Shown: positions 5,962 to 14,309, counted from the first letter of the stretch. The stretch is DNA of 26,561 bases from an uncultured bacterium (GCA_905214955.1 CAJMON010000046.1:1-26561); one strand, 5' to 3'. The notes: generated from the sequence alone by a model not told the origin. Program-made: numbers and translations.

Positions 5962-8337
5962 GTGGAAGAGATCAGGATTTCAGTTAGGGCATTGGTGGAA
6001 TTTATTCTCCGCAGCGGGGATCTGGACAACCGGCACGGACAGATGGCGGACAAAGAGGCCATGCAGATGGGAAGCAGGCTGCACCGGAAGATCCAGGGGA
6101 GCATGAGAGGAGATTATCAGGCAGAGGTGTCCTTAAAAGAAACCTGGAACTGCGGGACCTATTCCGTTCAGATTGAAGGGCGGGCAGACGGCATTTTTAC
6201 GGAAGAGGGACAGGTATTTATTGACGAGATCAAAGGTGTTTACCGGGATCTCTCCTATGTGGAAGAGCCAGTGCCTGTCCATGAAAGCCAGGCAAAATGC
6301 TATGCGTACATTTATGGAAAGCAGAAAGCACTCTCTAAGATCGGGGTGCAGATGACCTACTGCAACCTGGAAACAGAAGATATCCGGCGTTTTCGGAAGT
6401 TGTATTCCATGGAAGAGCTTTCTGCGTGGTTTGAAAAGCTGTGCCTGGAATATCAGAAGTGGTGTGACTTTGAGATCCGGTGGAAAGAAAAACGCCAGGC
6501 ATCCATCAAAAAGATTGAGTTCCCATTTCCCTACCGGGAGGGACAGAGAGACCTGGCAGCAGCGGTTTATCGCACCATTCTGCGGAGAAAAAAGCTGTTT
6601 ATCCAGGCACCAACCGGAGTGGGAAAGACGATTTCTACCGTATTTCCAGCAGTAAAAGCAGTGGGAGAGGAGCTGGGAGATAAGATTTTTTATCTAACGG
6701 CAAGAACCACCACCAGAGCTGCGGCCTGGGAAGCCTTCCGGCTTTTAAAGAAACAGGGGCTTTCCATGAAAGTTCTGGTATTGACTGCCAAAGAAAAGAT
6801 TTGCCCAATGGAAGAGACGGAGTGCAACCCGGCAGCCTGTCCTTATGCGAAAGGGCATTTTGACCGGGTAAACGATGCGGTTTTTGAACTGCTTCAGACA
6901 GAAAGTGACTTGAACCGGGAAAGCATTCTTATCCAGGCGGAAAAATGGCAGGTATGTCCTTTTGAAATGTCTCTGGATACAGCATTGTGGGTAGATACGG
7001 TGATATGTGACTACAACTATGTGTTTGATCCCAGGGCACATCTGAAACGGTTTTTCGGAGAGGGAGTCAAAGGCAGTTATCTGTTTCTGGTAGATGAAGC
7101 CCATAACCTGGTGGAGCGGGGAAGAGAGATGTTCAGCGCCGCACTTTGGAAAGAAGAATTTCTGGAAGTAAAAAAGCTGGTAAAATCCCACAGCAGAAAG
7201 CTGGCCAAGGCGCTGGAGACCTGCAATAAAATGATGCTGGAGTGGAAACGGGAGTGTGAAACGTACCAGATTTTAGACAGTACAGGAGCATTTCCCGTGG
7301 CGCTTATGAGGCTTTCAGGAGAAATGGAAGATTTCCTGGAAAACTTTCAGGGGGAGCAGAACCTGCGGAAAAAGGTGCTGGATCTTTACTTTGAGGTGAT
7401 GGGATTTCTGGATATTTATGACCGTGTGGATGCCAATTACCGGATCTATACAAAGCTGGAAGCAGACGGCAGGTTTCTGGTGCGTCTGTACTGCCTAAAC
7501 ACAGCAGCCAATCTTCTGGCCTGCTTAAATAAGGGAAACAGCACGATCTTTTTCTCTGCTACCCTTCTGCCGGTGAAATACTACATCGGACTTTTGTGTG
7601 GAGAGATGGACAGCTATGCCATTTATGCAAAATCGCCGTTTCCAAGGGAAAAAAAGCTGGTGCTGGTGGGACGGGACGTGAGCAGCCGGTATACCAGGCG
7701 GGGGCCGGAAGAATATGCCAGAATCGCCTCCTATATCAGCACCTTGGCTGGAAGCCGGCTGGGAAACTATCTGGTCTTCTGCCCGTCTTACAAAATGCTG
7801 GAAGAAATTTCTCAAGCATTTTCGAATATCTGCCCGGAAAATACGGAAGTTTTATGTCAGACCGTTTCCATGAAAGAGCAGGAGCGGGAAGCTTTTCTGG
7901 AACAGTTTCAGAGTGAAAATGGAAAACGTACACTTGTAGGATTCTGTGTGATGGGCGGCATTTTTGGGGAAGGCATTGATCTGAAAGGAGATGCCCTTAT
8001 CGGAACGGTGATTGTGGGAACCGGGCTTCCACAGGTGTGCTGTGAACGGGAAATTTTAAAAGATTATTATCAGGAACGGGGAGAAGACGGATTTGCCTAT
8101 GCCTACAGCATTCCGGGCATGAACAAGGTTCTTCAGGCTGCCGGCCGGGTGATTCGCACCGCTGAAGATGCAGGAGTGATCCTTTTGTTAGATGACCGCT
8201 TTGGACAGAGTACCTATCAGAGAATGTTTCCCCTGGAATGGGAAGGCTATGGCTTCTGTACACTGGAAACAGTGGAAAGAGAAGTGGAAGCATTCTGGAG
8301 AAATCAGAGAGAAGAGGAAGAATCATCCCTTTCATAG
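5962..8337 (+). CDS. PD-(D/E)XK nuclease fused to XPD/DinG-type Fe-S helicase
   Basis: A 791-residue DNA helicase of superfamily 2 (COG1199-like) with an N-terminal nuclease. Counted from the GTG at 5962, the nuclease shows Asp76 in GRADG, Glu89 and Lys91 in FIDEIK and a QxxxY motif (Gln110, Tyr114), as in RecB/Cas4 nucleases. The helicase has Walker A APTGVGKT at 216-223, four Cys (281, 288, 293, 332) placed like the XPD 4Fe-4S cluster, the DEAH box at 378-381 and motif VI QAAGRVIR near 725-732. It probably unwinds 5' to 3' with linked strand cleavage in repair. GTG is chosen because AGGAGG ends 5 nt before it; an ATG at 5938 is in frame but lacks a site. The last 34 bp overlap the convergent regulator gene. 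Confidence 0.88.
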   Translation: MEEIRISVRALVEFILRSGDLDNRHGQMADKEAMQMGSRLHRKIQGSMRGDYQAEVSLKETWNCGTYSVQIEGRADGIFTEEGQVFIDEIKGVYRDLSYVEEPVPVHESQAKCYAYIYGKQKALSKIGVQMTYCNLETEDIRRFRKLYSMEELSAWFEKLCLEYQKWCDFEIRWKEKRQASIKKIEFPFPYREGQRDLAAAVYRTILRRKKLFIQAPTGVGKTISTVFPAVKAVGEELGDKIFYLTARTTTRAAAWEAFRLLKKQGLSMKVLVLTAKEKICPMEETECNPAACPYAKGHFDRVNDAVFELLQTESDLNRESILIQAEKWQVCPFEMSLDTALWVDTVICDYNYVFDPRAHLKRFFGEGVKGSYLFLVDEAHNLVERGREMFSAALWKEEFLEVKKLVKSHSRKLAKALETCNKMMLEWKRECETYQILDSTGAFPVALMRLSGEMEDFLENFQGEQNLRKKVLDLYFEVMGFLDIYDRVDANYRIYTKLEADGRFLVRLYCLNTAANLLACLNKGNSTIFFSATLLPVKYYIGLLCGEMDSYAIYAKSPFPREKKLVLVGRDVSSRYTRRGPEEYARIASYISTLAGSRLGNYLVFCPSYKMLEEISQAFSNICPENTEVLCQTVSMKEQEREAFLEQFQSENGKRTLVGFCVMGGIFGEGIDLKGDALIGTVIVGTGLPQVCCEREILKDYYQERGEDGFAYAYSIPGMNKVLQAAGRVIRTAEDAGVILLLDDRFGQSTYQRMFPLEWEGYGFCTLETVEREVEAFWRNQREEEESSLS

Positions 8338-8651
8338 GAAAGAACACCCTGAAGATAGCCAATTACACGCTGGCGGATCAGGGGAGATGCGTTGTGAAAT
8401 AAAGACAGAAGTTCTGCATCCTCCGGGGAAAGCTGGTCATAGGACTGGGCAATCCGGCAGTCGCTGCGCCGCAGCAGATAATCAACGCTTACCTGAAAGA
8501 AATTGGCAATCCGGATCAGATTTTCTGCTGTGGGATCATGGCGGCCGGTCTCGTAGGCACTGATGGTCTCCTGAGAAACATGTATGCTGGTGCTGAGTGA
8601 CATCTGCGTCATATTCCGCTCCTTACGGAGTTCGAGAATCCGGTTTTCCAT
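8304..8651 (-). CDS. XRE-family helix-turn-helix regulator
   Basis: A 115-residue DNA-binding protein. Residues 1-60 form a Cro/CI-type five-helix domain with MTQMSLS (helix 2) and VSQETISAYETGRHDPT (recognition region), followed by the usual VSVDYLL end. The C-terminal half (about 61-115) is helical, with PLIRQRVIGYLQGVL, and ends in a Ser-rich tail. AAAGGAG lies before ATG 8651. The gene runs toward the helicase gene and their 3' ends overlap by 34 bp. Upstream is an imperfect dyad that could be its operator. The ligand and targets are unknown. It is divergent from purA, but no link to purine control can be shown. Confidence 0.85.
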   Translation of the reverse strand: MENRILELRKERNMTQMSLSTSIHVSQETISAYETGRHDPTAENLIRIANFFQVSVDYLLRRSDCRIAQSYDQLSPEDAELLSLFHNASPLIRQRVIGYLQGVLSYERDDSSSSL

Positions 8652-8728
8652 GAAAAGACTCCTTTTCCAATCAAAAGTAACAAGTTCGTGTACCCTTTAT
8701 CATAAAGTATATGAAAAATCGTGCTAGG

Positions 8729-8760
8729 CAATATCGTACTGAAAAGTAGTACAAATACTG
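8729..8760. promoter_or_regulatory. imperfect dyad between the XRE gene and purA
   Basis: GTACT (8736-8740) and AGTAC (8748-8752) are inverted around 7 bp, with imperfectly matching flanks CAATATC and AAATACTG. It lies upstream of both divergent genes and could be an operator for the XRE protein. No clear 17-bp-spaced promoter for the XRE gene was found near it. Confidence 0.3.
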
Positions 8761-8792
8761 GTAAAAATGAAAAGCATCCAGGGTTTCGCGTC

Positions 8793-8821
8793 TTTACTTC
8801 TCAGATGGAATATAGTATAAT
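8793..8821 (+). promoter_or_regulatory. promoter of purA
   Basis: TTTACT (8793-8798), 17 bp, TATAAT (8816-8821). The transcript would start near 8828 and carry a leader of about 77 nt. Confidence 0.75.
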
Positions 8822-8845
8822 ACAAGCGTTGTGAATGAATACCTG

Positions 8846-8884
8846 GCGGATTCTGGCATGCCTGTCGGAATATGACAGATCCGC
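8846..8884 (+). other. stem-loop in the purA leader
   Basis: GCGGAT (8846-8851) pairs with ATCCGC (8879-8884). Inside lie the palindrome GGCATGCC and a TGTC/GACA stem. The fold ends 7 nt before the ribosome site AGGAGG (8892-8897). I do not recognise a known riboswitch class. Confidence 0.4.
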
Positions 8885-8904
8885 TAAGATTAGGAGGAAT
8901 CATT

Positions 8905-10179
8905 ATGATTACTGCAGTAGTTGGAGCAAACTGGGGAGATGAAGGAAAAGGCAAAATCACAGATATGCTGGCTGAAAAAGCGGATATCATTGTTCGTTTC
9001 CAGGGAGGAGCAAATGCAGGCCATACCATCGTAAACAACTATGGAAAATTTGCACTGCACACCCTGCCCTCAGGTGTGTTCTATCACCATACCACCAGCA
9101 TCATCGGAAACGGCGTTGCTTTAAATATTCCACTGCTTTTTAAAGAGATCAAGAGCATTACCGATCAGGGTGTGCCAGCACCGAAGATCCTGGTTTCTGA
9201 CCGGGCACAGATTGTGATGTCTTATCATATCCTTCTGGATACCTATGAAGAAGCCCGGCTGGCAGGAAAATCCTTTGGCTCTACCAAGTCAGGAATTGCT
9301 CCTTTCTATTCAGATAAATATGCGAAGATCGGATTCCAAGTCAGCGAGCTTTTTGATGAGAACTGCTTAAAAGAAAAAGTTGAGAAGATCTGTGAACTGA
9401 AGAATGTGGTTCTGGAGCATCTGTACCACAAACCGACTCTGAAGCCGGAAGATTTGATGGAAGAACTGCACAGCTACAGAGATATGGTAGCACCTTATGT
9501 GTGCGATACCTCTGCATACCTGTGGAATGCTATCAAAGAAGGAAAGAACATCCTTCTGGAAGGCCAGTTAGGTTCCTTAAAAGACCCGGATCACGGTATT
9601 TACCCCATGGTTACTTCTTCCTCCACACTGGCAGGCTATGGTGCCATCGGAGCAGGAGTACCGCCCTATGAGATCAAAAAGATTGTAACTGTTGTAAAGG
9701 CATACTCCAGTGCTGTTGGAGCAGGTGCATTTGTCAGCGAGATCTTCGGAGACGAAGCAGATGAGCTGAGAAAACGCGGCGGTGACGGCGGAGAATTTGG
9801 TGCAACCACCGGACGTCCCAGACGTATGGGATGGCTGGACTGCGTAGCTACCCGCTACGGCTGCCGGATGCAGGGAGCTACCGATGTAGCCTTTACTGTA
9901 CTGGATGTACTGGGCTACTTAGATGAGATCCCGGTATGTGTCGGCTACGAGCTGGACGGAAAAGAAATCAAAGATTTTCCGACCACAGTAGAACTGGAAA
10001 GATGCAAACCGATCATGAAGACCCTTCCTGGATGGAAATGTGATATCCGCGGTATCCATAAATACGAAGAGCTTCCGGAAAACTGCCGGAAATACATTGA
10101 GTTTGTAGAGGAGCAGATTGGATTCCCGATTACTATGATCTCCAATGGTCCTGCAAGAACCGATATTATTTATCGTTGA
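8905..10179 (+). CDS. purA: adenylosuccinate synthetase
   Basis: PurA joins IMP and aspartate with GTP to make adenylosuccinate, the first committed step to AMP, in the cytosol. At 424 residues it has normal length. The GTP/IMP-binding loop GDEGKGK is at 11-17 with catalytic Asp12, and GGANAGHT contains the general acid His40. TTGRPRRMGWLD in the second half is the family signature near the aspartate and GTP sites. AGGAGG lies 7 nt before ATG 8905; an earlier in-frame start at 8872 lies inside the leader stem and has no site. It appears to be transcribed alone. Assignment is certain by sequence. Confidence 0.96.
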   Translation: MITAVVGANWGDEGKGKITDMLAEKADIIVRFQGGANAGHTIVNNYGKFALHTLPSGVFYHHTTSIIGNGVALNIPLLFKEIKSITDQGVPAPKILVSDRAQIVMSYHILLDTYEEARLAGKSFGSTKSGIAPFYSDKYAKIGFQVSELFDENCLKEKVEKICELKNVVLEHLYHKPTLKPEDLMEELHSYRDMVAPYVCDTSAYLWNAIKEGKNILLEGQLGSLKDPDHGIYPMVTSSSTLAGYGAIGAGVPPYEIKKIVTVVKAYSSAVGAGAFVSEIFGDEADELRKRGGDGGEFGATTGRPRRMGWLDCVATRYGCRMQGATDVAFTVLDVLGYLDEIPVCVGYELDGKEIKDFPTTVELERCKPIMKTLPGWKCDIRGIHKYEELPENCRKYIEFVEEQIGFPITMISNGPARTDIIYR

Positions 10180-10240
10180 CCGAAACTTAAGAAAGTTTAG
10201 AAACTCTTCAGAAGTTTGACATGATGTTTTCACAAATCCC

Positions 10241-10249
10241 TGCTAGAAT
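10241..10249 (+). promoter_or_regulatory. extended -10 promoter of the VTC-like gene
   Basis: TGC precedes TAGAAT (10244-10249). A perfect TTGACA (10216-10221) is 22 bp upstream, too far for a normal spacer, so the extended -10 probably dominates. The leader is about 85 nt, includes the palindrome GCAGCTGC, and shows no recognised motif. Confidence 0.45.
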
Positions 10250-10339
10250 AAAAGTATCCAAAACGGAGAACAGGTCATAAGCAGCTGCCAATGTGCAGAG
10301 GGGGCACGTTACAGCCACAGGAAATGGGGGACATTATTT

Positions 10340-10963
10340 ATGAATTATACTACTTATTATGAACAGAGTGAGAGTATTTCAGAAGAACGTTATGGAGAGC
10401 TGAAAGGCATATTAGAGGCAGAACCGAAGCGGAAGTTTTCTGCATTTCACTTAAGAAAACTGGAGTTTCGGGGAGCCGCAGACAGAAAAGCAGCAGCTCA
10501 CTTTTATCTTTGTGTAAAGAATCAGGATGAGAAAGAGATTTATCTGGAGAAAAAGTTTCAGCAGAACGGCATCTATTTTAAAAAGTGTGCCAAGCTGACA
10601 AGAGAAGAGTGCGACAGAATCCTTTCCGGTGATATCGAGTGGATGAAGAATCACAAAAAAGCATTGTTTACCGACTTTTACCGCCAGGTTTCCTTAAATC
10701 ACTTAAGTCCTGGCCGGATTACCGACTATGAACGGGAAATGCTAAAGTGCAGAAAAGAAGGCTATGTCACTTTCACAAGAAAGATTGAGCGTGCTGTGGG
10801 ACATCCCAAGAGCATGTTCGAGAATCCGCAGTTTGCTATTTCTTGTCTGGATGAAGGAAAAGTGCTGGTAAGTTACAAAAAAGAAGCGATTCTTCCGGCA
10901 GTACTGGTGAGTATCATGCAGCTGCAGGAAGACAAAGAGCGGGAATTAGCCTACGCTTTCTAA
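10340..10963 (+). CDS. 207-residue protein with divergent VTC/CYTH-like motifs
   Basis: I do not recognise this protein with certainty. The order of motifs recalls the VTC domain of polyphosphate polymerases (CYTH tunnel fold): E-K-K at 70-72 after a hydrophobic strand, a Lys pair at 81-82, L-x-P at 122-124 followed by Y-x-R at 130-132, VTFTRKI at 143-149 (like RITFD in VTC), and VLVSYKKEAILP at 175-186 (like the closing ExK..LP strand). Canonical first strands and some acidic residues are missing, so it may be inactive or a distant relative. No signal peptide or membrane segment is seen. The leader ends with GGGGGA before ATG 10340. A strong terminator follows. Confidence 0.6.
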   Translation: MNYTTYYEQSESISEERYGELKGILEAEPKRKFSAFHLRKLEFRGAADRKAAAHFYLCVKNQDEKEIYLEKKFQQNGIYFKKCAKLTREECDRILSGDIEWMKNHKKALFTDFYRQVSLNHLSPGRITDYEREMLKCRKEGYVTFTRKIERAVGHPKSMFENPQFAISCLDEGKVLVSYKKEAILPAVLVSIMQLQEDKERELAYAF

Positions 10964-10972
10964 AAGATAATC

Positions 10973-11014
10973 AAAAAGACTCCGAAAAGCATCACTGCTT
11001 TTTAGAGTCTTTTT
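10973..11014. terminator. bidirectional rho-independent terminator
   Basis: AAAAAGACTC (10973-10982) pairs perfectly with GAGTCTTTTT (11005-11014). An inner AAAAGCA/TGCTTTT stem extends it, and a T-run follows on the plus strand. It ends the VTC-like gene and also includes the last codons of the convergent small membrane-protein gene. Confidence 0.85.
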
Positions 11015-11228
11015 TTGAAGAATCCTTTTCTTCATCTTTTTTGGAGAGGCGTCCCATCAGTACGGCTGCATAGAGCACTACTGGAACAATGATGGTACAG
11101 GCCACGGAAGCACGGAAGAGTTCCTGTGCGGCCTCACTTTTCATCAGAGCGAATACCAGGGTGGAAATATACATGCCGACTAACAGAAGAATGCCAATCC
11201 ATGCCATAATACGCTGAAATTTTTTCAA
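10992..11228 (-). CDS. 78-residue membrane protein with a charged tail
   Basis: A small protein with two likely membrane segments (about residues 8-25 and 37-57). They are followed by a very hydrophilic C-terminal tail rich in Lys, Asp and Ser (about 60-78) that should lie in the cytosol. No family is recognised. The start is taken as TTG at 11228 because GGGGGAAAG precedes it; the first ATG, 19-21 nt further in, lacks a ribosome site and would cut the protein. A good promoter lies upstream. The end of the gene lies inside the shared terminator hairpin. It is a real gene by coding character, but the function is unknown. Confidence 0.65.
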   Translation of the reverse strand: MKKFQRIMAWIGILLLVGMYISTLVFALMKSEAAQELFRASVACTIIVPVVLYAAVLMGRLSKKDEEKDSSKKDSKKQ

Positions 11229-11271
11229 ATTCTTTCCCCCATAAAAGTGTTGATGAACGGGTGTCGTTTTG

Positions 11272-11300
11272 ATTATAGCGGTTTCAATGGGAAAAAGCAA
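11272..11300 (-). promoter_or_regulatory. promoter of the small membrane-protein gene
   Basis: On the minus strand TTGCTT (11300-11295), 17 bp, TATAAT (11277-11272). It is divergent from the aldo/keto reductase promoter. Confidence 0.65.
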
Positions 11301-11335
11301 GAGATGGATGAAGAACGCTGAAGAGGAGGGAACGG

Positions 11336-11364
11336 TTGACGGAAAGGATAGAAAAGGATAAAAT
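11336..11364 (+). promoter_or_regulatory. promoter of the aldo/keto reductase gene
   Basis: TTGACG (11336-11341), 17 bp, TAAAAT (11359-11364). AAGGAAGG (11380-11387) is the ribosome site. Confidence 0.65.
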
Positions 11365-11396
11365 GATAAAAACAAATGAAAGGAAGGCGAAACACA

Positions 11397-12419
11397 ATGG
11401 AAATGGTGACACTTGGAAAAACAGGCATTACTGTCAATAAAAATGGATTTGGAGCGCTGCCTATTCAGAGAATTTCAGAGAAAGAGGCAGTCTGTCTTAT
11501 AAGAAAAGCTTATGACGCAGGCATCCGTTTCTTTGATACCGCCAGATTTTACACAGACAGCGAGTGCAAACTTGGAGCTGCATTTGAAGGCTTCCGGGAA
11601 AAGGTTTACATTGCATCCAAGACAGGCGCTGTGACAGCAGAAGGCTTTTGGAAAGATCTGGAAACCACCCTTGGCAATCTGCGTACCGGCTACCTGGATC
11701 TGTATCAATTCCATAATCCGGCATTCTGTCCCAAACCGGGAGACGGAAGCGGACTTTATGAGGCCATGCTGGAGGCAAAAGCCCAGGGAAAGATCCGGCA
11801 CATTGGAATTACCAATCACCGTCTGTCCGTTGCAAACGAAGCCATTGACAGCGGCCTGTATGAGACACTTCAGTTCCCCTTCTGTTATCTGGCTACCGAC
11901 AAAGATTTGGAACTGGTAGAAAAATGTAAAAAAGCAGATATGGGATTTATTGCCATGAAGGCCTTGTCCGGAGGACTGATTACCCATTCAGAGGCAGCAT
12001 ATGCGTTTGAAGCTCAGTTTGACAATGTTCTGCCGATCTGGGGCGTTCAGCGGGAAAAAGAACTGGATGAATTTTTGTCCTACATTGACAATCCGCCAAC
12101 GATGACTTCGGAAATCAAGGCGCTGATTGAAAAAGACCGGGCAGAACTTCAGGGAGAATTCTGCCGAGGCTGCGGTTACTGTATGCCGTGTCCGGCAGGA
12201 ATTGAGATCAATAACTGTGCGAGAATGTCTCTGATGATCCGCCGGGCCCCATCGGCAGCCCAGCTGACACCAGCTATGCAGGAGAAAATGCGTAAGATCG
12301 AAGGATGTCTCCACTGCAACAAATGCAAGAGCAAATGTCCTTATGGACTGGATACGCCCACTCTTTTGGAAAAGAATTACAAAGATTACGTAGAGATTTT
12401 AAACGGAAAAGAGTATTAA
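11397..12419 (+). CDS. aldo/keto reductase with C-terminal 4Fe-4S dicluster domain
   Basis: A 340-residue protein with an aldo/keto reductase barrel of about 240 residues and a ferredoxin-like tail. The catalytic tetrad is visible: Asp47 (FFDTA), Tyr52, Lys75 (ASKTG) and His106 (QFHNP). The tail has Cys256, 259, 262 and 265, then CxxCxxCxxxCP at 304-314, able to hold two 4Fe-4S clusters. Such fusions are common in anaerobes and probably use ferredoxin-type electrons or NAD(P)H; the substrate is unknown. ATG 11397 follows AAGGAAGG by 9 nt and is preferred to 11376. Only 2 bp separate its stop from the convergent response-regulator gene, with no terminator between. Confidence 0.92.
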   Translation: MEMVTLGKTGITVNKNGFGALPIQRISEKEAVCLIRKAYDAGIRFFDTARFYTDSECKLGAAFEGFREKVYIASKTGAVTAEGFWKDLETTLGNLRTGYLDLYQFHNPAFCPKPGDGSGLYEAMLEAKAQGKIRHIGITNHRLSVANEAIDSGLYETLQFPFCYLATDKDLELVEKCKKADMGFIAMKALSGGLITHSEAAYAFEAQFDNVLPIWGVQREKELDEFLSYIDNPPTMTSEIKALIEKDRAELQGEFCRGCGYCMPCPAGIEINNCARMSLMIRRAPSAAQLTPAMQEKMRKIEGCLHCNKCKSKCPYGLDTPTLLEKNYKDYVEILNGKEY

Positions 12420-12421
12420 GA

Positions 12422-13132
12422 TTACCAGGCGCTTTCGTCTTCTAACATCCGGTAGCCGATGCCTACCTCTGTAAAGATGTACTCCGGGGCTGCCGGATTG
12501 TTTTCCAGCTTCCGGCGCATGTTGGCCATGTTGACCCGGAGAATCCGGTTGTTTCCATCGGAATAAGGCCCCCACACAGAGGCCATGATCGTATCGTATG
12601 TGATGACTTTCCCAGAGTTTTTGGCTAATAGAGTCAGAATTTTGTATTCAATCTGGGTAAGGTGCACCTCTTTTCCATTGACGGTCACCAGGCGGCGTTC
12701 AAAATCAATCTTCATCTGTTTGGCATGGTAGATGGAAGAAGCTGCACTTGGAGCCGTGGGGCGGCTGCTGTGGCGCAGGGCCGTCCGAATTCTGGCAAGA
12801 AGTTCTGACGTACCGAAAGGTTTGGTAATATAATCGTCCGCACCCAGATCCAGGGCGCGGACCTTTTCTTCCTCGCTGGTTCTGGCAGAAAGCACAATGA
12901 TGGGAAGCTGGGACCAGGACCGGATGTGCCGGATGACTTCCAGGCCGTCCATATCCGGAAGCCCAAGGTCCAGAAGCACCACATCCGGGCAGAGAGATGT
13001 GGCTAAGGACAAGCCTTCTGTTGCATTGAAAGCGCTGATGACCTTGTAATTAGCCGGTTCCAGAGCTGTGGTGATAAAGTTGCAGATATTTTTTTCGTCT
13101 TCAATAAGCAGGATTTGAACCCGGTTTGTCAT
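12422..13132 (-). CDS. kdpE: KdpE-like response regulator (OmpR family)
   Basis: A 236-residue regulator with a receiver domain (about 5-117) and an OmpR-type winged helix (about 130-236). The acidic pocket is Glu11/Asp12, the phosphate acceptor Asp55 (LLDLGLPDMDG), the switch region starts LSART and the conserved Lys104 lies in YITKPF. The sequence is most like KdpE. ATG 13132 is preferred because GAGAGGAAG, in the end of the sensor gene, precedes it. Four bases separate the sensor stop from this start, so the pair is one operon. No kdpFABC potassium pump genes lie in the window, so its targets are open; the divergent gene at 14376 is one candidate. Confidence 0.88.
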   Translation of the reverse strand: MTNRVQILLIEDEKNICNFITTALEPANYKVISAFNATEGLSLATSLCPDVVLLDLGLPDMDGLEVIRHIRSWSQLPIIVLSARTSEEEKVRALDLGADDYITKPFGTSELLARIRTALRHSSRPTAPSAASSIYHAKQMKIDFERRLVTVNGKEVHLTQIEYKILTLLAKNSGKVITYDTIMASVWGPYSDGNNRILRVNMANMRRKLENNPAAPEYIFTEVGIGYRMLEDESAW

Positions 13133-13136
13133 AAGA

Positions 13137-14246
13137 TTATGCTTCCTCTCTGGGCAGGGTGAAAAGAAACTCTGCCCCGTTTTTATGATTTTTGGCTTCG
13201 ATGGTTCCGCCATGGGCTAAAATAATGGTTTTGCAGATGGTAAGACCGATACCGGCTCCTTTATGGCTGTCTGCCGAGCCGCTCTGGGATTCTGGCATAC
13301 CGTCAAAAATGCCAGGCAGTCTGGCAGGATCAATGCCTTTTCCATAATCCCGGACATGGAAAGTCAGGGAAGTTTTATCTGTGGTGACAAAACAGTCAAT
13401 GGGCTGGATACTTTCTGAATGAACCAGGGCATTTTCCAGAAGATTGATGATGACCTGCTCAATGAGCATGGCATCCATGGGAATCATGACAAATTCTGAT
13501 GGAAAATGGACTTCGATCTGGGCGTCCGGAGCCCGTTTTTTCAGGCGGAGGACAGCTTCCGAGAGTACTTCTTCAAAGGGCTCTAGGGAGCGGGTGACGC
13601 GGGCTTTGGTATCCTGGTGGATGCGGGTAATGCTTAAAAGATTTTCCACCATATGCAGAAGCCAGGTGGAATCTTCGTAAATGTGTTCCACAAGGCTGCG
13701 TTTTTCCGAAGCTTCCAGCCGGTCTTCATTTTCCAGATAAGAAGTGCTGGAGCCGATGATGCTGGTAAGAGGCGTGCGCAGATCGTGGGAAATGGCCCGC
13801 AGCAGGTTTGCCCGCATTTTTTCTTTGTCTGCCTCCATAAGAAGCTGGTTGTGCTTTGCAATGATAGCTGCCTGCTGCTTCATATGGGTGGTGGCAGCGC
13901 TGGTGCTGATGGTGATGGCCAGCATACACAGAAAGGTGATGGGGTAGCCTGCACTGTTTACGGTAAAGGAAAGATAGGGAGCTGTAAAATAATAATTGGT
14001 AAAAAATACGCTGAAAATGGCTGCCAGAACGCCTGGAATATACCCCTGCGTGTATCGTGCGATGAGCACCTGGGCAAGAAGGTAAAGCATAGCAATACCT
14101 GGCGTATCTTCCTGGACAAAATGGAACAGCAGCATGGCAAGACCGGTGGCTGCAAGAAGCAGGGCGATGGTCACCAGGCTGTTTAACAGGATGGGGTGGC
14201 GTTTTAGCTGTTCTTCATACTGGTTTTTGGATTTTTGCAGAAACAA
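13137..14246 (-). CDS. KdpD-like sensor histidine kinase lacking the N-terminal KdpD domain
   Basis: A 369-residue membrane kinase. Four closely packed membrane segments (about 20-44, 50-66, 70-84 and 101-118) match the DUF4118 transmembrane part of KdpD. The dimerisation/phosphoacceptor helix has His154 in ISHDLRTPL. The ATPase domain has NLLENALVHS, DYGKGID and GAGIGLTI. The large N-terminal domain of classical KdpD (Walker-type and universal-stress parts) is absent. TTG at 14246 is taken as the start: AAGGAG lies about 11 nt upstream, and a good promoter starts transcription near 14275. Codons reading in frame up to 14510 lie upstream of the promoter and are rejected. It is the partner of the adjacent regulator. 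Confidence 0.82.
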   Translation of the reverse strand: MFLQKSKNQYEEQLKRHPILLNSLVTIALLLAATGLAMLLFHFVQEDTPGIAMLYLLAQVLIARYTQGYIPGVLAAIFSVFFTNYYFTAPYLSFTVNSAGYPITFLCMLAITISTSAATTHMKQQAAIIAKHNQLLMEADKEKMRANLLRAISHDLRTPLTSIIGSSTSYLENEDRLEASEKRSLVEHIYEDSTWLLHMVENLLSITRIHQDTKARVTRSLEPFEEVLSEAVLRLKKRAPDAQIEVHFPSEFVMIPMDAMLIEQVIINLLENALVHSESIQPIDCFVTTDKTSLTFHVRDYGKGIDPARLPGIFDGMPESQSGSADSHKGAGIGLTICKTIILAHGGTIEAKNHKNGAEFLFTLPREEA

Positions 14247-14280
14247 AAGGCTATATGCTCCTTTCCAAAGATCTGTTGGA

Positions 14281-14309
14281 ATTATAACCTTTTTAAGAGA
14301 AAATGTCCA
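14281..14309 (-). promoter_or_regulatory. promoter of the KdpD-KdpE-like operon
   Basis: On the minus strand TGGACA (14309-14304), 17 bp, TATAAT (14286-14281). The start of transcription is near 14275, which decides the TTG start at 14246. Confidence 0.7.

Noticed and set aside
12417..12423. Fusion or frameshift between the reductase and response-regulator genes
   Set aside because: They are convergent with intact stop codons 2 bp apart; both products have full normal lengths.
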